A stretch of DNA of 64,000 bases from Anaerobiospirillum thomasii (GCF_900445255.1 NZ_UAPU01000005.1:693001-757000), one strand, 5' to 3'; positions 35,016 through 45,091 are shown, counted from the first letter of the stretch. Notes: generated from the letters alone by a model not told the origin. Program-made: numbers and translations.

Positions 35016-36909
35016 AGACAACCTCTTTACTTATAAGAGATTTATGCTCCCTTAAAAACAGAGACTGCGTCAGTGCATTGATATCCTTATTATAATTGTC
35101 AGCATAATAGATAATAAGTGCACGTGACATGGCATCTGTTGACTGACTCTCAAGCCTGTCTAGCACATTTTCTTTTACATAGAGGCTAAGATAGGCAAAG
35201 AAGGCTTCCTCTCTGTCATCTTCTTTAATATGGCGATAATCGCGCACAAAGTCTTTATAAAGCTTTTCGCTGCGGGTGACAAAAACCCTCTTGTACAGAC
35301 TTACAAAGCGGTTAAAGGCCATACTTTTTACCGCCATCTTCGCATAAGGCAGCAGAGCCTTGTCATAATCAAGCTCTAAAAGCTCCTCAAAACCTTTAAA
35401 TTCTGATCTAAAGCCTTTAGTCTGTGCACTTTCAGTGCTGCTTTGAGTTTTTTGCCTGAAGTTTTCAAAAAGATCTATAAGGGCAAGAGGCTGCAGATAG
35501 ATATAAGATCCATTGTAAACCTTATCAAGGTATTGACGTCTTACAGTCCAGATATGTCTGTCAAGCAGGATCTGAGCCTTACTCTCATCTGCATACATAA
35601 GCACTGCATAAAAAGGCATGAGATTTTCATCAAGCAGTGATATGACAGCCTTGCTCTTGTGCTCTAAAAGCTTATCTAAAGAGCCGTTGTGCTCGGTGCA
35701 TTTTAAATCTATGGATTCAATATCAGCACAGCTTGAGAGTGACTTGTCACTCTTTTGATAGCCTGCAAGACGGATTAAAGTATCTGTGGCTCTGTTTAAA
35801 AACAAAGACTGCCACACATCAAGATTGAACTGATACAGATTGCGGTTTTTTGAATTTTTGCCCGAGATGACATTGTCTATATAGTTTTGATAGGCATCGG
35901 CTACACTTTTATCATAGTTCAAAGCCACATCAATGCGCCTGTCATAAAGCTCATCCTTATAGATTTTATCGCCAAAGAACAAGGAGGCTGCAAATATGGC
36001 AAAGGAGACACACAGCGCAAAGGTTATAACCGAGAGCTTGGAGTAAAACGCAAGACCTGTAAGCGAGCTTTTTATGGCTCTGAAAATATCCTGCACAAAG
36101 GTGCTTTCATTTAATGACTGAGCTGCAGCTTTTCTTAAGATAAAGCTGTCAACCATGTTCTTCTGTCTGTCACAGGCAATGGCCAGAGCTCTGTCAGCTA
36201 TAATATTGATAGTACGTGGCAGACCCTGTGATTTATGATGCAGCAGCGTTATAGCTCTGTCTGTAAATAAAGGATGATGGCATCCTGCCTGCATAGTTCT
36301 GAAATTGATATAGGCCTGCACTTCATTTTTCTGCATGGCAGGAATGGCACAGAAGCTTTTAATACGGTTTAAAAACATCTTGTGGCAGTCCTGCTTGATA
36401 ATCTCAAGCAGATCTTCCTGACCTACAAGTAAAAAGTTGAGCATCTTGCCAAAATCGCCTTCGATATTGTAGATAAGTCTTATCTGCTCAATCACTGCAT
36501 CGCTAAGGCCCTGTGCCTCATCAATGATAACAGTGGTGACAATACCCATCTCCATTGAAGACTCAAGCATATTTCTAAGCTTGTAGGTTAAATTGGCAAT
36601 ACCCTCATTGCGGCTTGCTGCAATATTGCATGAAAGAAGAATAGTACACAAAAGCTCTTCACTTGACAGACGCGGATCGTCAATAGCAATAATTCTCATG
36701 CGTCGCGGCAGAGATTTAATAAGCATGCGCACCAGCGTAGTCTTACCGGTGCCGCTTGGACCTGTAAGCACACAGATTACGCCTGAGCGTGAGAGTGAAT
36801 CTTTAAGCACGTCCAAAGACTGATGCTGATTGGCGCCTACATAGTAAAAATTCTTGTCAGGTGTTCCTTCAAAAGGCAGCTCTGAAAATGAAAAATACTT
36901 CTGATACAT
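35005..36909 (-). CDS. ExeA/GspA-like AAA ATPase with periplasmic domain
   Basis: 634 residues. The start MYQKYFSFSELPFEGTPDKNFYY is typical of ExeA-type ATPases. Walker A GPSGTGKTTLVRM at about residue 50, Walker B VVIIDEAQG, arginine-rich end of the AAA domain QGLPRTINIIADRALAIA. One membrane helix at residues about 296-316 (FALCVSFAIFAASLFFG) is followed by about 310 periplasmic residues without a recognised peptidoglycan-binding domain. ExeA family members assist assembly of type II secretion or pilus secretins through peptidoglycan. No gsp or pil gene lies nearby, so the client is unknown. A small membrane gene overlaps its end. Confidence 0.8.
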   Translation of the reverse strand: MYQKYFSFSELPFEGTPDKNFYYVGANQHQSLDVLKDSLSRSGVICVLTGPSGTGKTTLVRMLIKSLPRRMRIIAIDDPRLSSEELLCTILLSCNIAASRNEGIANLTYKLRNMLESSMEMGIVTTVIIDEAQGLSDAVIEQIRLIYNIEGDFGKMLNFLLVGQEDLLEIIKQDCHKMFLNRIKSFCAIPAMQKNEVQAYINFRTMQAGCHHPLFTDRAITLLHHKSQGLPRTINIIADRALAIACDRQKNMVDSFILRKAAAQSLNESTFVQDIFRAIKSSLTGLAFYSKLSVITFALCVSFAIFAASLFFGDKIYKDELYDRRIDVALNYDKSVADAYQNYIDNVISGKNSKNRNLYQFNLDVWQSLFLNRATDTLIRLAGYQKSDKSLSSCADIESIDLKCTEHNGSLDKLLEHKSKAVISLLDENLMPFYAVLMYADESKAQILLDRHIWTVRRQYLDKVYNGSYIYLQPLALIDLFENFRQKTQSSTESAQTKGFRSEFKGFEELLELDYDKALLPYAKMAVKSMAFNRFVSLYKRVFVTRSEKLYKDFVRDYRHIKEDDREEAFFAYLSLYVKENVLDRLESQSTDAMSRALIIYYADNYNKDINALTQSLFLREHKSLISKEVVYAD

Positions 36910-37462
36910 ACTAAACTCAAAAACAATATCCTGCCTATTTTAACATATAAGCACTAAACAAGAGTTCAATCGTGAAGGTAAATTACACTATAAAAGAAAA
37001 ATATTCTTTAAAAAACAAAGTCCGTCACAGCCCCAGGCCAACTTTGTCTTGGACATTTATACAAAAACAGTAACCTTTAATGCCCTATTATATAACTTGT
37101 CAGAGCAATCTTAAAATCTGCTATGGCTTATAGACACAATGACGGTATATTAAAACACATCTCTCATGCCTCCCCTAGCTCACCTTTTTACACCAATGTC
37201 ATGTATATTCTATAAGCTAAGCCCTGTATGTGCCTCTTTTAAGTCTCTTTTAAACCTTCTGCAGATCTGTTCTGATCCTTACATTGAGCATAAGGCCCTT
37301 TAGATTAAATGCCATCTACACATAAGTGTGTATTAAGACCAGTCTTTGAATTTAAAGCCTATTGTGCTTTAGCCTAAAGTGGCAAAAAAACGCACATAAA
37401 ACTTTTTATATTACATTACAAAGCTTTTTAGATTATTATAAATAAAAGTAAGGAAAAAAGGC
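36910..37462. other. Non-coding region between the ExeA-like gene and cca
   Basis: 553 bases with frequent stops in all frames. It holds the divergent promoters of the ExeA-like ATPase gene and cca. No repeat, RNA gene or strong hairpin was recognised. Confidence 0.4.
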
Positions 37463-38791
37463 ATGCAGATATATCTAGTTGGCGGAGCAGTAAGAGACAG
37501 ACTTTTAGGTCTTGAGTGTAAGGATAAGGACTATGTGGTGGTGGGAGCTAATCCTGATAAAATGCTCTCACTTGGCTATACACAGGTTGGCAGTCAGTTT
37601 CCTGTTTTTTTACATCCAGATACGCATGCTGAATATGCCCTGGCCCGCACCGAGCGCAAAAGTGGCCTTGGATATAAAGGATTTATCTGTGATTTTTCAC
37701 CTGATGTCTCACTTGATGATGATCTCATACGCCGCGACCTTACCATCAATGCCATTGCCTATGATGAGGCAAATGACACTTATATAGATCCTACAGGCGG
37801 TCTTGACGATCTTAAAAACCGCGTGCTACGTCATATCTCACCTGCCTTTTGTGAAGATCCACTGCGTATTTTAAGAGTATGCCGCTTTGCAGCCAAACTG
37901 CACAGCTTTGGTTTTAAAATAGCGCAGCAGACACTAGATCTGATGCAAAGCATGACACAAAGCGGTGAGCTTGCCACACTGACACCAGAGCGTGTCTTTT
38001 TAGAGATTGAAAAGGCTTTAAACACCCCATCCCCTGCTGTATTTTTCTACCTGCTCCACTCTATAGGAGCACTTGAGTATATAATGCCAGAGCTTGAGGC
38101 TTTGCATGGAGTACCAGGCCCTAAAAAATGGCATCCTGAGATAGACTCTTTTGTACATACCTTGATGGCCCTAGACAGAATAAGTTACTACAGCGAGGAT
38201 AGTGTCACCAGATTTGCCGTTTTATGCCACGATCTGGGCAAAGCCCTGACTCCAAAGGAGCTTTGGCCTCATCACCCTGATCATGGTCCGCATGGCATAG
38301 GACCTTTAAAAACCATGTGTGCAAGGCTTAAAGTGCCACGCGCCTATGAAGACTTTGCCTCAGTTGTGGTCTACTATCACTCCTTTATCCATCATCTTTA
38401 TGATAAAGGCGCTGAGGGTATTGTAAGTCATTTTGAAGATCTTGACGGTTATAGAAGACCTGAGCGCATTAAGCCTTTTGCTCTGTGCTGCAAGGCTGAC
38501 TTTTTAGGCCGTAAAGGCTTTGAAAACAGACCTTTTCCACGATCTGACTATTTTCTTGCCATGTTCTCGCTTACAACTACAGTAAAAGCCGCCGAATTTG
38601 TAGCACAGGGGCTCAAAGGCCCTGCCATTAAAGAGGCCATGCATCAAAAGCGGGTGAAGCTTGTAACTGAGTTTTTAAAGATGCTGCCAAAAACCGAACT
38701 TGATGGCAGCGCCAATGCTCTGCCACCTGATGTGCTGCAATCACTTGAGATTGAAAAGAAAAAAGAAGGTCTGAGCGCCCTGGTAATCTAA
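37463..38791 (+). CDS. cca: tRNA nucleotidyltransferase (CCA-adding enzyme)
   Basis: 442 residues; adds or repairs the 3'-CCA end of tRNAs. Nucleotidyltransferase motif VGGAVRDRLLGLECKDKDYVVVGA with the catalytic DKD, RRDLTINAIAYD, the head/neck motif LEDPLRILRVCRFAAK (seen as CEDPLRILRVCRF) and an HD domain with VLCHDLGKA and a second His cluster (VYYHSFIHHLY). E. coli CCA is 412 residues. AAGGAAAAAAGG precedes the ATG. It is followed in E. coli by the bacA-folB-tsaD group; here a 3 kb interval with the second AAA/PDDEXK gene intervenes, with uppP beyond it. Confidence 0.94.
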   Translation: MQIYLVGGAVRDRLLGLECKDKDYVVVGANPDKMLSLGYTQVGSQFPVFLHPDTHAEYALARTERKSGLGYKGFICDFSPDVSLDDDLIRRDLTINAIAYDEANDTYIDPTGGLDDLKNRVLRHISPAFCEDPLRILRVCRFAAKLHSFGFKIAQQTLDLMQSMTQSGELATLTPERVFLEIEKALNTPSPAVFFYLLHSIGALEYIMPELEALHGVPGPKKWHPEIDSFVHTLMALDRISYYSEDSVTRFAVLCHDLGKALTPKELWPHHPDHGPHGIGPLKTMCARLKVPRAYEDFASVVVYYHSFIHHLYDKGAEGIVSHFEDLDGYRRPERIKPFALCCKADFLGRKGFENRPFPRSDYFLAMFSLTTTVKAAEFVAQGLKGPAIKEAMHQKRVKLVTEFLKMLPKTELDGSANALPPDVLQSLEIEKKKEGLSALVI

Positions 38792-38969
38792 GGTAGCTCT
38801 CTTTATAGCCTTTTAGTATAGATGCATAAGATCCTATAATTTCAAAAAAAGGTCAAAGTCATAAATCATATAAAATGCCTAACAGCAGTGATTGATTTTG
38901 TTTTGTTCTGTTTTGTGTATGTAAGATGTGGCAGAACCAAAAACTCTAAGTATAACGCTAGTTACCCTG

Positions 38970-39420
38970 TTGCGCTATAAGGTTAAATTAAAATCTCCTG
39001 ATCTTAAGTTATTATATGGTGCCACATAATACCTATAGTCCATCCAACACTTTTATTCAGATCCTCTCTTCTTTGCAATATTGCCCAAAGATGCAATCTT
39101 ACATTTTTTCTTGAAAAAGCCTATGCCAATGCCATAGACATGTTTATATTGTGCACTAAATAGATCTGCATATTTCTTTTCTATGATTTGATCTGTAGCC
39201 TCATTAGCGACCTCTAGACAGTCATCTGTTGTAGCTCTTTTAAACTCTAAAATAACTGCTCTATCATTAGATGAGTCTTTAAGAATGATGTCACTATAGC
39301 CAAGACCACTTTCACTCTCATCTAACATAGTAATACCACAATCGGTTACAGCCTCTATCAAAAGACCCTGCATAAAACCATGATAGTATTGCTCATGACC
39401 TGAATGTCTAATGCTTATAT
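38970..39420. repeat. Duplicated block B: 3' end of AAA/PDDEXK gene 2 plus downstream flank
   Basis: The counterpart of 29320-29770: both include about 80 bases of downstream flank ending at the stop codon, plus about 370 bases of coding sequence. Differences are only a few percent. The upstream parts of the genes are less alike, and so are the flanks beyond about 38970. Confidence 0.85.
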
Positions 39421-40882
39421 AGGTTTTTAATACTGTATTGATAATATCCTGAGCCTTGGCAATATCATTACACAGTAATGCATCTAAAAGGTTATAACCC
39501 TGAGAGCTCCAGGTTGCATCATCCTCTGAATATAAAACTTCAAGCCTGCTTTCAAAGGCCTTTCTTACCTCATAATTTGGTATTTTAACTCTGACATTGC
39601 CGCTTAATGGTGAGTCATCAGCTAAAGTAACATAACCTGTCTGCAGCAACATAGTGCCAAAGGCATTAAATTTCAGACCACTTTTAATATCAGGATAAAC
39701 TGTAAATTCAGATAGCTCTATGTCAATAGATTTGCCATCCATTAAGTCCTGTAATTTATCAATATTACCTTGCTTTTTAGCCTCAATTGAGTTTTTTGTG
39801 TACAGAGTAATAATGTCATTGCCTGAGGTGTTAACCCAAAAAGGCTTTGGCTCATTGCTGCCGTTGCGTTTTGATGAGGCGCAGTACTCCATTAAAGACC
39901 ACGGGCAATAGACATTCTCATGGCCAAATCTATAGCCGTTATACCACTTTTTAATCTCATCTCTTTTTGACTCAAGGCCAAAGTCACTGATGATTTTATC
40001 AGTCTGCTCCTGCGTAAAGCCAAAGAATGTAGTGTAATTCTCATCGTTGACATTAAAAGTGGTAAAGTTATTAGCATCAGTAAAGACACTTTGATGAGCA
40101 ATTTTTAAACAGCCAGTGACAATGCCCTTATACAGCCATGGATTACCCTGCTGTTTAAAGACAGATATGCTTATACTTCTTATGATGGAGAGCATTTCAT
40201 CATAGTAAGGCTCTTTAGCCACTACAGCCTTTTGCAATGGCACATCATACTCATCTATAATAATTAATACCTGTCTATTAAATTCTTTATGTAAAAGAAT
40301 TGCAAGAATGCTTATAAAAGATTTACAGAAAGAAACAGCCTGATCTAACTTAATAGGATCAGATAAGTTTTTATATTCAGCTTTACAAAAATAATCAATA
40401 TCAGTAAATCTATATAATTCATCAGCAGCTAAAATCTTGCTGTTTTTTAAAAAAGAGTAATTTGAATATACCTCATAAATAACTCTTAAAAATTCGACTA
40501 TGGCCTCTTTAAAACAAAGACCTTCAATACCTTTAAAAGAGACATAGATAACAGGCACCTGTCCCATAACCTTATCACGCAGCTCTTTGTAATCATCCTG
40601 AGCTACAGCAAGATTACGGCCATTTTCTATAAAGAGCTTTTGCTGATAGGAGGTATCGCCTGGATTTTTATAGTCAAGCTCACAAAAGGCCTTTATCATG
40701 GACATATTTAAGGTTTTTCCAAAGCGGCGAGGTCTTGTGAATAAAGTGTTTTTATCACCTCTGTTTATAAAGAGATCATTAAGATAATATGTCTTATCAA
40801 CATAATAGCCATTATTTAAAATATGACTGGCAAAGTCCTCTTCACCAGATAAGATAACTGTACCATTATTTTTAATCATCAT
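39053..40882 (-). CDS. AAA-ATPase-like / PDDEXK_9 nuclease-fold protein, copy 2
   Basis: 609 residues, paralogous to the gene at 29402. Same order: Walker A TRPRRFGKTLNMSM, Walker B VLIIIDEYDVPLQ, LYKGIVTGCLKIAHQSVF, then the PDDEXK part GLGYSDIILKDSS / AVILEFKRA. The N-terminus differs (MIKNNGTVILSGEEDFASH) and so does the region following GLCFKEAI, residues about 140-200. AGGG stands before ATG 40882. It lies in the E. coli-like cca-uppP interval, so it is an insertion relative to the conserved layout. Confidence 0.85.
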   Translation of the reverse strand: MMIKNNGTVILSGEEDFASHILNNGYYVDKTYYLNDLFINRGDKNTLFTRPRRFGKTLNMSMIKAFCELDYKNPGDTSYQQKLFIENGRNLAVAQDDYKELRDKVMGQVPVIYVSFKGIEGLCFKEAIVEFLRVIYEVYSNYSFLKNSKILAADELYRFTDIDYFCKAEYKNLSDPIKLDQAVSFCKSFISILAILLHKEFNRQVLIIIDEYDVPLQKAVVAKEPYYDEMLSIIRSISISVFKQQGNPWLYKGIVTGCLKIAHQSVFTDANNFTTFNVNDENYTTFFGFTQEQTDKIISDFGLESKRDEIKKWYNGYRFGHENVYCPWSLMEYCASSKRNGSNEPKPFWVNTSGNDIITLYTKNSIEAKKQGNIDKLQDLMDGKSIDIELSEFTVYPDIKSGLKFNAFGTMLLQTGYVTLADDSPLSGNVRVKIPNYEVRKAFESRLEVLYSEDDATWSSQGYNLLDALLCNDIAKAQDIINTVLKTYISIRHSGHEQYYHGFMQGLLIEAVTDCGITMLDESESGLGYSDIILKDSSNDRAVILEFKRATTDDCLEVANEATDQIIEKKYADLFSAQYKHVYGIGIGFFKKKCKIASLGNIAKKRGSE

Positions 40883-40971
40883 ACATCCCTTTATCCTGAT
40901 TCTTTATAGCAGCTTTTGTATAAAGATGCGTGCTTTATACAATCTTACTTTACAATCAATATGACACATGG

Positions 40972-41157
40972 TCATAGATACATAAAAAAGCTAATCGTTG
41001 TCATTGTGAACAAATATATAGTCTGCTTCACTGTATATGGTTTTATGAGTTTGAGCAGCAGATAAAGATCTCTGTCTTGCACCATTGAACAATCTGCCTT
41101 TGCCTGTTTTGCAACATTACCAAAAGATGCAAACTTATATAATTTCTCACTTTTCAT
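40972..41157 (-). pseudogene. Possible C-terminal remnant of a third AAA/PDDEXK copy
   Basis: A short frame of 61 codons contains YKFASFGNVAKQAKADCSM, which resembles the C-terminal KIASLGNIAKKRGSE of the two AAA/PDDEXK proteins. It lies upstream of copy 2 in the same orientation. The remaining residues do not match. This could be a remnant of a third copy, or chance. Confidence 0.35.
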
Positions 41158-41950
41158 GTATCAATATAAGCACTTTATTCCTATTATACTAGTATATCTG
41201 ATAAATAAAATGCTGGTGATTTATACTTGATAAAGACGGCTCACAAGGTGATATGTAATATATATTTCAAATTTTTAAATTGATTGAGAACTAGATCAAC
41301 TTTAGTTAAGGGCTTTGGCATGAAATGCATATAAAAATTAGGAAAAGTAGCATGTATGCCAACAGTTTATTAATTTTTTAAATATATGAGACAAAAATCA
41401 AATCAAGAAATTAAAATGTGAGATAAGAATCACGGCGCAAACTTTATAGTTGTAACTAGATCTCTTTTCAAAAATGGTGGATTTAATTCATTTAGATAAC
41501 AAGAGCTATGTTTTATGATCCTTTAAGAAGTGCCGTTGTTGACATGATAGATAGAGTGACATTTACCAATGAACGTCAGCACTCAAAGGTAAAATATCCT
41601 CTTGCTCCTAGTATCTTTAGAATAATTATGTCCTTGATTTCCTTCTAATGCCATGTCTCATGATACAGTTATGCACTTGATGTGCTATCTGTGCACTAAA
41701 AACCACAACTTTATCAGAAACTCAATATTGCTAAACAAGATAGCCTTAAACAATCTAAGGCTGGTACAAGAAGACTATACAAAGAACGATCAAATGTCTA
41801 TTAAACGCCTTGTAGGCAAGTGCAATAGCAATGTTCTCTTTACAATGAAAGCACTCTGCAAGCTACTTACACAAGATCAAACCACATAGTAATTAAAAAA
41901 ATGAGGGTCAATTTTTAATAAAGCAAAAGAAATTTATGCCAAAACCCTAA
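41158..41950. other. Decayed or non-coding interval between AAA/PDDEXK copy 2 and uppP
   Basis: About 790 bases. Short frames occur, for example one from 41502 that reads MFYDPLRSAVVDMIDRVTF and ends at 41647, and another of 78 codons from 41653. None has a clear ribosome binding site or a known family. The impression is of remnants of a mobile or accessory gene. Confidence 0.35.
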
Positions 41951-41984
41951 AAAAAATCCTGCAGAATGTATATAGTGCAGGATT
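41950..41984 (-). terminator. Intrinsic terminator of the tsaD-folB-folK-uppP operon
   Basis: AATCCTGCA (41955-41963) pairs with TGCAGGATT (41976-41984); on the minus strand a T run follows. 8 bases separate it from the uppP stop. Confidence 0.85.
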
Positions 41985-41991
41985 CTTTATT

Positions 41992-42831
41992 TTAGAACAG
42001 ATATAAAAGGCTCAGGCCTAAGAGCACTCTGTAGATGACAAAGACTGCCATACCTGATTTTGATATATATTTCATAAAGAAATGTATAACAGAGATGGCC
42101 AGAATAAAGGATACAAAGGCACCTACCAGCATCTGCGGAATATCAGCACCTCCAAGATCTGGTGTGGTATAGAGCTTGACGCCCTCTAAAAGACCGGAGG
42201 CCATGATAATTGGAATTGAGAGCAGGAAGCTAAAGCGGGCTGCAGCCTCAGGGCGCAGACCTAAGAATAAACCTGCTGTCAAGGTAATACCTGAACGTGA
42301 GGTGCCAGGCACTAGGGCTAAAGCCTGGGCACAGCCTATGATTATGGCCTGCTGATAGGTCATATGTCTTAAACTGTCAGGTCTTTGTCCCTGAATATTA
42401 ACCAGTGTTCTCCAGCACAGCTTGCGGTTGACATAGGAGGCTACTCCTAAAAGCAGACCATAGCCTATGGTGGTATAGGCAATAATTTCAATTGATCTTG
42501 CCACTGTGGCAATCTGCGGCTCAAAGATATAACCGCAGGCACCTGCTGGAATTGTAGCCAGCACAATAAACCAGCCTACACGTGAGATTGGGGTATTGCG
42601 TCTTTTAACTACAGACTCTATGGTATGGGTTGCTATCTGCACCAGATCTGCAAGGTAATAGCAGATAACTGCCAGCAGCGTACCAATATGCACTGCCACA
42701 TCAAAAGCCAGACCCTGATCCTGCCAGCCTAAAAGATGACTTGGAAAGATAAGGTGCGCTGATGATGAAACAGGCAGAAACTCGGTAATGCCCTGAATAA
42801 TTGCTAAAATAATAACTTCAGTTAAGGTCAT
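41992..42831 (-). CDS. uppP: Undecaprenyl-diphosphatase
   Basis: 279-residue membrane enzyme (BacA) that recycles undecaprenyl pyrophosphate for cell-wall synthesis and affects bacitracin tolerance. Motifs QGITEFLPVSSSAHL near residue 14 and PGTSRSGITLTAGL near 175 carry the catalytic Glu, Ser and Arg. AAGGAC stands 6 bases before the ATG. Last gene of the tsaD-folB-folK-uppP group on the minus strand, 9 bases after folK. Confidence 0.95.
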   Translation of the reverse strand: MTLTEVIILAIIQGITEFLPVSSSAHLIFPSHLLGWQDQGLAFDVAVHIGTLLAVICYYLADLVQIATHTIESVVKRRNTPISRVGWFIVLATIPAGACGYIFEPQIATVARSIEIIAYTTIGYGLLLGVASYVNRKLCWRTLVNIQGQRPDSLRHMTYQQAIIIGCAQALALVPGTSRSGITLTAGLFLGLRPEAAARFSFLLSIPIIMASGLLEGVKLYTTPDLGGADIPQMLVGAFVSFILAISVIHFFMKYISKSGMAVFVIYRVLLGLSLLYLF

Positions 42832-42840
42832 TGTCTGTCC

Positions 42841-43377
42841 TTAATTATCCCAGTTTTCAAATTCTTTGTTAAAATCAAAATCTACCTTTTTAACGTGCAT
42901 CTTCTCTGGCAGACGTGGGTGCATCTCCTCCCAGATCTCACTGACTTTAATCTTAAGCAGAGGATGCATAAACTCAGGCTCAATTTCAGTTAATGGGCAC
43001 AGTACAAAAGGATAGTCCTGAATGTCATGACGTGGTACCTTGCATGGTCTTGTAGCCACAGTATCGCCATAGGTTAAAATATCAATATCAAGTCTTGGCT
43101 TGGAGCCAAAATTGGTGCCGTTGTAGAACATCATCTCAACACCGGCCTCCATCTCAATAGTCTGTATATGCTCATACAGCTCCTCAAAGGATAAAGAACA
43201 CTGAGCTCTTATTACCATATTGTAATAGTCAGGCTCAGCCTCTCTTACGGCTCTGCTCTCATAGACTGAGGATATATCTACAGCACCCAAAAGCTCCTTT
43301 AATCTTAAAAGAGCAAAACGTATAGAATTATCCCTGTTTAAATTGGTACCAATACCTAAAAAAACCTTTACTGACAT
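42841..43377 (-). CDS. folK: 2-amino-4-hydroxy-6-hydroxymethyldihydropteridine pyrophosphokinase
   Basis: 178 residues; transfers pyrophosphate to the pterin in folate synthesis. It starts VKVFLGIGTNLNRDNSIRFAL (GTNL instead of the usual GSNL) and has PRLDIDILTYGD with the Asp pair that binds Mg, then VPRHDIQDYPFVLCPLTEIEPE. AGGAT is 8 bases upstream. It sits next to folB, so two consecutive enzymes of the folate pathway are cotranscribed. In E. coli folK is elsewhere, next to pcnB. Confidence 0.88.
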   Translation of the reverse strand: MSVKVFLGIGTNLNRDNSIRFALLRLKELLGAVDISSVYESRAVREAEPDYYNMVIRAQCSLSFEELYEHIQTIEMEAGVEMMFYNGTNFGSKPRLDIDILTYGDTVATRPCKVPRHDIQDYPFVLCPLTEIEPEFMHPLLKIKVSEIWEEMHPRLPEKMHVKKVDFDFNKEFENWDN

Positions 43378-43387
43378 TTTTTACATC

Positions 43388-43741
43388 CTAATTTCTATAA
43401 CGTGTAATTTCTATTCCGGCCATATGACAGTCAGCTACAGCCTGTGTCTTGGCAAGTGATAAAGTTACTGACTCTGCAGCAAAATTCTCAAAAATCATAG
43501 CGCACATTCTCTGCGCTAAAACCTCAAGCAGCTCCTCTTTAGCCTGCTTTGCAAATGCAGCAAGCTTTGAGGCAAGTGCGGCATAATCTACCGAGAGTGA
43601 CAGATCGCCACTTTTTGCGCATTGTGACAGATCAAGATGCACCCTTACATTTATCACAAGCTCCTGCTCAACCTGCCTTTCATGCGGCAGTATGCCTATA
43701 ATGCAGGAGACTTTCAAATCCTTGATAAAAACACTATCCAT
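43388..43741 (-). CDS. folB: Dihydroneopterin aldolase
   Basis: 117 residues starting MDSVFIKDLKVSCIIGILPHER; this is the classical FolB start with the conserved GILPHER. The catalytic Glu/Lys positions are in ERQVEQELVINV and ITRYRN at the end is a typical finish. The ATG at 43741 lies one base beyond the tsaD stop; a longer frame to 43846 overlaps tsaD and is not used. The ribosome site is weak, so coupling to tsaD is likely. Its product feeds FolK, encoded next. Confidence 0.9.
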   Translation of the reverse strand: MDSVFIKDLKVSCIIGILPHERQVEQELVINVRVHLDLSQCAKSGDLSLSVDYAALASKLAAFAKQAKEELLEVLAQRMCAMIFENFAAESVTLSLAKTQAVADCHMAGIEITRYRN

Positions 43742-43742
43742 T

Positions 43743-44759
43743 TTATAAAGCTTTAAGTTCGGTAAGTGGCCAGCGCGGCACCACATCAAGCTCAAGATTG
43801 TCCTGTACATCTCCTGCCTTAAAACGCAGCATGCCGGCAAGAGCAATCATGGCGCCATTGTCTGTACAAAATTCACGGCGGGCAAAGAAAGCCTCACCAC
43901 CGCGCTTTTGCATCATTTCATCAAGTGCATTTCTAATAGCACTGTTGGCACTGACACCACCTGCCACCACAAGACGGTTTAAACCTGACATATCAAGAGC
44001 TCTTGTGCACTTGGCCTTTAGAGTGTCCACTACGGCATCACTAAAGCATCTGGCAATATTATACTTGTGCTCATCGATATTATCCGTCTGCATAGTGGCA
44101 TTTAGCACAGCTGTTTTTAAACCTGCAAAAGAAAAATCACAGTTTGGCCTGTCAAGCATAGGACGCGGAAAATGATAGGCCTTAGGATCTCCCTTCTGTG
44201 CCATCTTCTCAAGAGCAGGACCGCCAGGATAGGCAAGACCTAAAAGTTTTGCAGTCTTGTCAAAGGCCTCACCTGCAGCATCATCCACACTCTGGCCTAA
44301 AAGCTCATACAACCCAGGCTGCATGACTTTAATTAGCATGGTATGTCCACCTGAGACTAAAAGAGCTACAAATGGAAAAGAAGGTGGATTGTCCTCAAGC
44401 ATAGGTGCTAAAAGATGACCTTCCATATGGTGTACGCCTACAGCAGGAATGTCTAAAGCGTAGGCAAGAGAGCGGGCGGCCATGGCTCCTACCATTAAAG
44501 CACCGATAAGGCCTGGGCCTCTGGTATAGGCAATGGCACACAGATCTGACATTTTGGTATCAGAATCATTTAATACTTTATTGACAAGAGGTATTACTCT
44601 TTTTATATGATCACGTGAGGCAAGCTCTGGTACCACGCCGCCATATTCTGCGTGCATGGCAATCTGTGAGTGCAGAGCATGAGAGACTAAACCCTGTGCA
44701 TCATCATAGATGGCAACACCGGTTTCATCACATGAGCTCTCAATACCTAAAATACGCAT
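43743..44759 (-). CDS. tsaD: tRNA N6-adenosine threonylcarbamoyltransferase
   Basis: 338 residues, catalytic subunit of the t6A tRNA modification complex. Motifs [17 protein letters not shown] at the start, [14 protein letters not shown], the metal-binding [21 protein letters not shown] and [11 protein letters not shown] are all present. The E. coli neighbours rpsU (divergent), folB and bacA are likewise here. Starts a four-gene minus-strand operon. Confidence 0.95.
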   Translation of the reverse strand: MRILGIESSCDETGVAIYDDAQGLVSHALHSQIAMHAEYGGVVPELASRDHIKRVIPLVNKVLNDSDTKMSDLCAIAYTRGPGLIGALMVGAMAARSLAYALDIPAVGVHHMEGHLLAPMLEDNPPSFPFVALLVSGGHTMLIKVMQPGLYELLGQSVDDAAGEAFDKTAKLLGLAYPGGPALEKMAQKGDPKAYHFPRPMLDRPNCDFSFAGLKTAVLNATMQTDNIDEHKYNIARCFSDAVVDTLKAKCTRALDMSGLNRLVVAGGVSANSAIRNALDEMMQKRGGEAFFARREFCTDNGAMIALAGMLRFKAGDVQDNLELDVVPRWPLTELKAL

Positions 44760-45047
44760 ATAAAATCTCTGTTTTACTCATAAATCAAACTTTGTATTTT
44801 AGCAAAAAATATGCTGCTATGGGCAGATAGTTTCAAGATAATGCCACAATTGCCACTATTGTACCTTTGACAGACTCCATGCTTTAAAGTCCCTGCTCAG
44901 CCTATGCTTAATGTATTTGCTGCACTTTAAAGCACTGCCTTTGAGCTAAGACTAATCCTTTAAATGAAACACAAAGGTGCAATTTTTCAATAGTGTAAAA
45001 AAAGAGGTAAAAGCGCTTAAAAATAAGTATAATAAGTGCTTTACTAG
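44760..45047. other. Non-coding region between tsaD and rpsU
   Basis: Holds the tsaD promoter on the minus strand and upstream promoter elements of rpsU. A TATAAT at 45028-45033 could be a -10 for rpsU, though no good -35 lies 17 bases upstream. No gene seen. Confidence 0.4.
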
Positions 45048-45083
45048 AACATCGATTATTAGTATAATCACGATGTTTTTTTT
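45040..45083 (+). promoter_or_regulatory. rpsU promoter / leader hairpin with T-run
   Basis: TATAAT at 45063-45068 with TTTACT at 45040-45045 (17-base spacing) is a plausible sigma-70 promoter. The same stretch, AACATCG (45048-45054) and CGATGTT (45071-45077) with inner ATTAT/ATAAT arms, also forms a hairpin followed by T residues to 45083, so it could instead be an attenuator for a transcript starting upstream. The two readings cannot be separated from sequence. Confidence 0.4.
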
Positions 45084-45091
45084 ATTTACCG

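Noticed and set aside
41653-41889. A 78-codon frame before uppP
   Set aside because: No ribosome site, no recognisable family and no conservation evidence; kept as part of a decayed region.
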